Below, piece after piece: positions 31,527 to 35,191 of a stretch of 35,191 nt of DNA. The translations under genes were made by a program, and so were the position numbers. Under the pieces are notes generated by a model. It did not search any database, had not been told where the DNA came from, and saw nothing but the letters and a program-made list of their open reading frames with translations. The DNA comes from Desulfobacteraceae bacterium UBA5616 (lineage in GTDB: Bacteria; Desulfobacterota; Desulfobacteria; Desulfobacterales; UBA5616), in NCBI GenBank assembly GCA_002423615.1, contig DIKO01000031.1, forward strand, positions 1-35,191, read 5' to 3'. Numbering within the stretch: position 1 is the first letter of the stretch; every line of letters begins with the position of its first letter.

Positions 31527-32645
31527 ATGAGCGGATTGTTTGAAGAAACCCTGATAAACAGGCTGCCTGTTAAAAACCGGTTTGTCCGGTCCGCCACCTG
31601 GGAGGGACTGGCGACTGCGGAGGGGTCCGTCACCCCGGAACTGGCCGATATGATGGCGGCGCTTGCAAGAGGAGGCGTCGGTCTGATCATCGGCAGCCAC
31701 GCGTATGTTTCCCGGGAAGGTCAGGGAACTCCCCTCCAGCTCGGCATTTATAAGGATGAACTTATTCCCGGGTTAAAAAGCATGACTTCGGCGGTTCATG
31801 AAAACGGCGGAAAAATACTCGCGCAGCTTTCCCACGCCGGCATGCATGCCGGGCACCTTCCGGAAGGCCTTTGGGCCCTGGGGGTTTCCGCCTCCGACGG
31901 GCCCCGGGAAAAAAATATCCGGGAAATAACCCAAGACGGCATTAAGGAACTTGTGGCGGCATTTGCCCGAGGGGCCGAACGGGCGATGGCGGCAAATTTT
32001 GACGGCATTGAAATTCATTCGGCCCATGGATACTTCCTCAGTCAATTCCTGTCCCCGGTTTACAACCGGCGAAAGGACGAATATGGGGGGACAATCAACA
32101 ACCGGGCAAGGATTCATCTTGAGATTTATAATGCGGTCCGAAAAGTCCTAGGTAAGGATGTTCCCCTGTTGATCAAGATGAATTGCGAGGATTTTGTTGA
32201 CGGCGGCTTGACCGTCCTGGAATCCGTTGCGGCGGCCAAACTGTTTGCCGATGCGGGTTTTGATGCGATCGAGGTGAGCGGCGGGCTTCTCAACGGGGGG
32301 AGACTTTCCCCGACAAGGACCGGCATTTCAAGCGTGGACAAAGAGGCCTATTTCAGTAAACATGCGACAGAATTTAAAAAAGAAATAAAAATACCGGTAA
32401 TCCTGGTCGGCGGGTTGAGGTCTTTCGAAGTGGCGGAAAAAATCATCGCCGACGGCGTTGCGGATTATATTTCCATGGCCCGGCCGTTTATCCGGGAACC
32501 CGGCCTGATCAACAGGTGGGAAAAAGGAGACCGGCGCAAAGCGGAATGCAATTCCGATAACTTATGTTTCACTCCGGGTTTTGAGGGCAGGGGAATCTAT
32601 TGTGTTTCCCGGGAAATGGAGGAAAACAGGAAGTCCCTTAAATAA
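31527..32645 (+). CDS. NADH:flavin oxidoreductase, Old Yellow Enzyme family
   Basis: A 372-residue FMN-dependent TIM barrel: KNRFVRSATWEGLA at the N-terminus; the substrate-binding His pair in GIEIHSAHGYFLSQFLSP (His164, His167); NRRKDEYGGTINNRARI, a family hallmark; ILVGGLRSF and DYISMARPFIREP for the FMN phosphate site. The tail ECNSDNLCFTPGFEGRGIYC has three cysteines like the iron-sulfur-containing 2,4-dienoyl-CoA reductase branch, but the C-terminal NAD(P)-binding half of that branch is absent. It reduces activated C=C bonds; the physiological substrate is unknown. GGGAGGT precedes ATG 31527. The 4Fe-4S protein gene ends 92 bases upstream. Confidence 0.88.
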   Translation: MSGLFEETLINRLPVKNRFVRSATWEGLATAEGSVTPELADMMAALARGGVGLIIGSHAYVSREGQGTPLQLGIYKDELIPGLKSMTSAVHENGGKILAQLSHAGMHAGHLPEGLWALGVSASDGPREKNIREITQDGIKELVAAFARGAERAMAANFDGIEIHSAHGYFLSQFLSPVYNRRKDEYGGTINNRARIHLEIYNAVRKVLGKDVPLLIKMNCEDFVDGGLTVLESVAAAKLFADAGFDAIEVSGGLLNGGRLSPTRTGISSVDKEAYFSKHATEFKKEIKIPVILVGGLRSFEVAEKIIADGVADYISMARPFIREPGLINRWEKGDRRKAECNSDNLCFTPGFEGRGIYCVSREMEENRKSLK

Positions 32646-32671
32646 AATCAGAAAACTGCTTCCCCTATATT

Positions 32672-35191
32672 TCAGGTTTTCGCGGAACCTTCGTGTTCAC
32701 CCATAAGGTGTTGCTGATGATGCGCGGATTCCCACCGTTTGTCCAGAAAATAGAGAATGGGCACGGTCATCCGGGAAAAGAGCAGGGAAGCCACTTCACC
32801 CGCCATCAGGGAAATGGCCAGACCCTGGAAAATGGGGTCAAACAGGATCACCGAAGCGCCTACCACAACTGCAGCCGCGGTGAGCATCATGGGCCTGAAC
32901 CGCACCGCCCCCGCATCGATGACCGCCCGGTCCAGGGGGACCCCCTCCTTGATCCGCAGTTCGATGAAATCCACGAGGATGATGGAGTTCCTCACCACGA
33001 TGCCGGCCCCGGCGATAAAACCGATCATGGATGTGGCCGTGAAAAAGGCGTTCATCAGGAAATGGGCGGGCAGAATGCCGATAAGGGAAAAAGGAATGGC
33101 CGCCATGATCACCAGGGGTGTTGAAAAGGACTGGAACCACCCCACCACCAGGACGAAAATCAGCACCAGCACCACGGCAAAGGCGATGCCCAGGTCCCTG
33201 AAAACCTCGTAGGTGATATGCCACTCCCCGTCCCATTTCATGGAGATCTTTCGATCGGTTTCCGGAAGCCCCGCCGTATGCTGCTCGATTTCATACCCTT
33301 CGGGAAGCTCGATGGCCTTGATTTTATCCCACATCTCCAGGATGGCGTATACCGGGCTTTCCTTTTCACCCGCCACATCGCCGATCACGTAGACCACCGG
33401 CATCAGGTTCTTGTGATAAATGGCGGGGTCGATGTCGATGGCCTGAACGGATACGAGTTCGGACAGGGGCACGAGGTTCCCGTCCGCCGCCGGAAGCCTT
33501 CCGGACAGGATCCGGTCAATGTCCGCACGGTCCGGAAGCGACGACCGAAGCACGATGTTGACGTCTTCCTTTTCCCGGGGCTGGTGGAGCAGTCCCACAT
33601 TCTTCCCGCTGATCCGGGTGGACACCGTCTGGGTGATCATGGCCGCCGGGATGCCGTGGAGAGCCGCCTTTTCCCGGTCTATGGCGATCCGGAAGCGCGG
33701 CTGGGGGTCTTCCCTGTACCAGTCCGTATCCACCACGCCCGGGGTGCTTTCAAAAATATCCATGATCTTTCGTGCGATTTCAACCCTTTGTTCATTGTCC
33801 GGTCCATATACTTCGGCCACCAGGGTGGAAAGCACCGGAGGCCCCGGGGGAACTTCCGCGATTTTGATCCGGGCCCCGTAACGGTCGGCAATTTTTTTCA
33901 GAAAAGGCCGCACCCTTTTGGCGATTTCATGGCTCTGAAATTTTCTCTCCTTTTTCCCGGCAAGGTTTACCTGAATGTCCGCCAGGTTGGGTCCCCTGCG
34001 AAGGTAGTAATGGCGGACCAGCCCGTTAAAATTGAAAGGTGCCGACAGACCGGTAAAAATCTGGTAATCCACCACCTCTTCGACGGTTTTCAGATAATTG
34101 CCCATTTCCATCGTTGCCGCCGAGGTATCTTCAAGCGTGGCCGATTCCGGCAAGTCGACAATGACCTGGAATTCGCTTTTGTTGTCGAAAGGAAGCATTT
34201 TGACCTTCACCATGCCGATGCCCACCATGGCGCAGGAAATGAGTAAAAGGAACGTGACCAGAATTAAAAAGGACCATCTCCAGAAGGGGTGGTGAATCAG
34301 CGGATCCATCACCCTGCGGTACAGTCTTGTGCTCCAGTCTTCCTGGTGATCTTTATCTTTTCCCTTGGAGGAGTGATCCTCGCCTTTTCCGAGAAGCCGG
34401 ATAGACGCCCAGGGAGTGACGATAAACGCGATGAGCAAAGAGAAAATCATGGCGGCGGAAGCGCCCACCGGGATGGGCCGCATGTAGGGTCCCATAAGCC
34501 CCCCCACAAAGGCCATGGGCAGGATTGCGGCGATGACCGTAATGGTGGCCAGGATGGTGGGGTTCCCCACCTCGTTCACCGCCTCGACGGCCACAATGCT
34601 TTTGGGACGTTCACGGTTTTCCTCCATGCGGAAATGCCGCACGATGTTCTCCACCACGACAATGGCGTCGTCGACGAGTAGTCCGATGGAAAGGACCATA
34701 GCGAACATGGTGAGCATGTTGATGGAGAAGCCGAAAAGCCCGAGTACCGCGAAGGTTCCCAGAAGGACGACGGGCACGGCGATGGTCGGGATTAGCGTCG
34801 CCCGAATGTTCCCCATGAAAAGCCACATGATCAGGAAGACCAGCAGGATGGCCTCGAAGAGGGTTTTGACCACCTCGTCGATCGCCACCCTGACGAATGG
34901 GGTGGTGTCATAGGGATAGACGACCTTCATCCCCGGCGGAAAGTACTGGCTCATCTCATTCAGCTTTGCCTTGACCGCGTCGGCCGTATCGAGGGCGTTG
35001 GCGCCCGCGGCCATTCGTATGGCCATGCCGGCGGAAGGCTTGCCGTTATAGAACCCTTCGATGTCATAGGCGTCGGTTCCCAGTTCCACCTTGCCCACAT
35101 CGCTGATGCGCACGCGGGATCCATCGGGATTGACGCGGATGGGAATGGAGGCAAACTCGTCGGGGTTCTTGAGCATGCTCTGGACGACGAT
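32672..35191 (-). CDS. RND efflux permease (AcrB/HAE-type), 5' end outside window
   Basis: The 839 codons visible are the C-terminal four-fifths of a roughly 1050-1080-residue inner-membrane RND pump; the frame runs off the right edge (IVVQSMLKNPDEF), so the start is not seen. Clear features: porter-domain segment VRISDVGKVELG; membrane helix 4 with the proton-relay pair LLVDDAIVVVENIV; FRPMMLTAAAVV near the end; and the second periplasmic loop from MLPFDNKSEFQVIVDLPE, typical of HAE-1-like pumps. It would work with a membrane-fusion protein and an outer-membrane channel, expected upstream on the minus strand beyond the window. Substrates unknown. It is unrelated in sequence to the MMPL exporter at 464-2865 and looks intact. 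Confidence 0.92.
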   Translation of the reverse strand: MVVQSMLKNPDEFASIPIRVNPDGSRVRISDVGKVELGTDAYDIEGFYNGKPSAGMAIRMAAGANALDTADAVKAKLNEMSQYFPPGMKVVYPYDTTPFVRVAIDEVVKTLFEAILLVFLIMWLFMGNIRATLIPTIAVPVVLLGTFAVLGLFGFSINMLTMFAMVLSIGLLVDDAIVVVENIVRHFRMEENRERPKSIVAVEAVNEVGNPTILATITVIAAILPMAFVGGLMGPYMRPIPVGASAAMIFSLLIAFIVTPWASIRLLGKGEDHSSKGKDKDHQEDWSTRLYRRVMDPLIHHPFWRWSFLILVTFLLLISCAMVGIGMVKVKMLPFDNKSEFQVIVDLPESATLEDTSAATMEMGNYLKTVEEVVDYQIFTGLSAPFNFNGLVRHYYLRRGPNLADIQVNLAGKKERKFQSHEIAKRVRPFLKKIADRYGARIKIAEVPPGPPVLSTLVAEVYGPDNEQRVEIARKIMDIFESTPGVVDTDWYREDPQPRFRIAIDREKAALHGIPAAMITQTVSTRISGKNVGLLHQPREKEDVNIVLRSSLPDRADIDRILSGRLPAADGNLVPLSELVSVQAIDIDPAIYHKNLMPVVYVIGDVAGEKESPVYAILEMWDKIKAIELPEGYEIEQHTAGLPETDRKISMKWDGEWHITYEVFRDLGIAFAVVLVLIFVLVVGWFQSFSTPLVIMAAIPFSLIGILPAHFLMNAFFTATSMIGFIAGAGIVVRNSIILVDFIELRIKEGVPLDRAVIDAGAVRFRPMMLTAAAVVVGASVILFDPIFQGLAISLMAGEVASLLFSRMTVPILYFLDKRWESAHHQQHLMGEHEGSAKT

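Noticed and set aside
33218..34246. A 342-codon plus-strand open frame opposite the RND permease
   Set aside because: The permease frame is certain; this frame is a low-complexity Arg/His/Gly-rich shadow.
1..35191. CRISPR arrays, tRNA or rRNA genes, complete insertion sequences, phage att sites
   Set aside because: None could be seen: no regularly spaced repeats, no cloverleaf-like sequence, and only one transposase fragment at the left edge.

Overview
The window looks like a chromosomal segment of a strictly anaerobic Desulfobacterota (deltaproteobacterial, Desulfobacterales-like) organism. This is inferred from gene content: stand-alone receivers beside a TauE/SafE-type exporter, a 4Fe-4S protein and Old Yellow Enzyme-type reductase pair, KamA next to ATP-grasp ligases, an NtrC-type regulator, and several sigma-54 promoters. 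No rRNA or tRNA gene was recognised, so the taxonomy is a guess.

Layout. (1) 1-6352: a broken operon. A transposase remnant abuts a 5'-truncated Ycf48-like gene, followed by an MMPL/RND exporter with two frameshifts, an intact universal stress protein, a DUF1302 outer-membrane protein frameshifted in a G8 run, and a DUF1329 protein stopped by TGA where Trp is expected. (2) 6390-11533: saccharopine-dehydrogenase-like protein, the N-terminal stub of a class IV aminotransferase, a fused phosphotransferase/P-loop kinase, and MgtE. (3) 11547-15577, minus strand: a three-gene operon of lysine 2,3-aminomutase, an ATP-grasp ligase and an ATP-grasp ligase fused to a GNAT acetyltransferase. (4) 15578-16165: a divergent control region. 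(5) 16166-19064: membrane histidine kinase and NtrC-type regulator. (6) 19369-22551: universal stress protein and ADP-forming acyl-CoA synthetase/GNAT fusion. (7) 22737-30923: degenerate receiver, dCACHE-like kinase, three tandem single-domain receivers, a TSUP exporter, a two-TM protein and a PEP-synthase-like protein with an unrecognised C-terminal region. (8) 30994-32645: a shortened 4Fe-4S protein and an OYE-family reductase. (9) 32672 to the right edge, minus strand: an RND efflux permease that continues outside the window.

The most interesting signal is regulatory. Four sigma-54 (-24/-12) promoters can be read directly: before the aminomutase operon, before the kinase/NtrC pair, before the stress-protein/acyl-CoA synthetase pair, and before the receiver/kinase/exporter operon. 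The first two are divergent and share a spacer carrying two GAAC-N5-GTTC palindromes and a 25-28 bp AT-rich direct repeat. The last two each carry a TTACA-N3-TGTAA palindrome with the same A8-CYGACA tail, 113 and 114 bp upstream of the -24 GG. The kinase/NtrC pair also has a good sigma-70-type promoter downstream of its sigma-54 site. I infer that most of 11.5-31 kb is a sigma-54 regulon coupling beta-lysine-type metabolism, acyl-CoA/acetylation metabolism, stress response and anion export, with the NtrC-type protein at 17634-19064 as the leading candidate activator.
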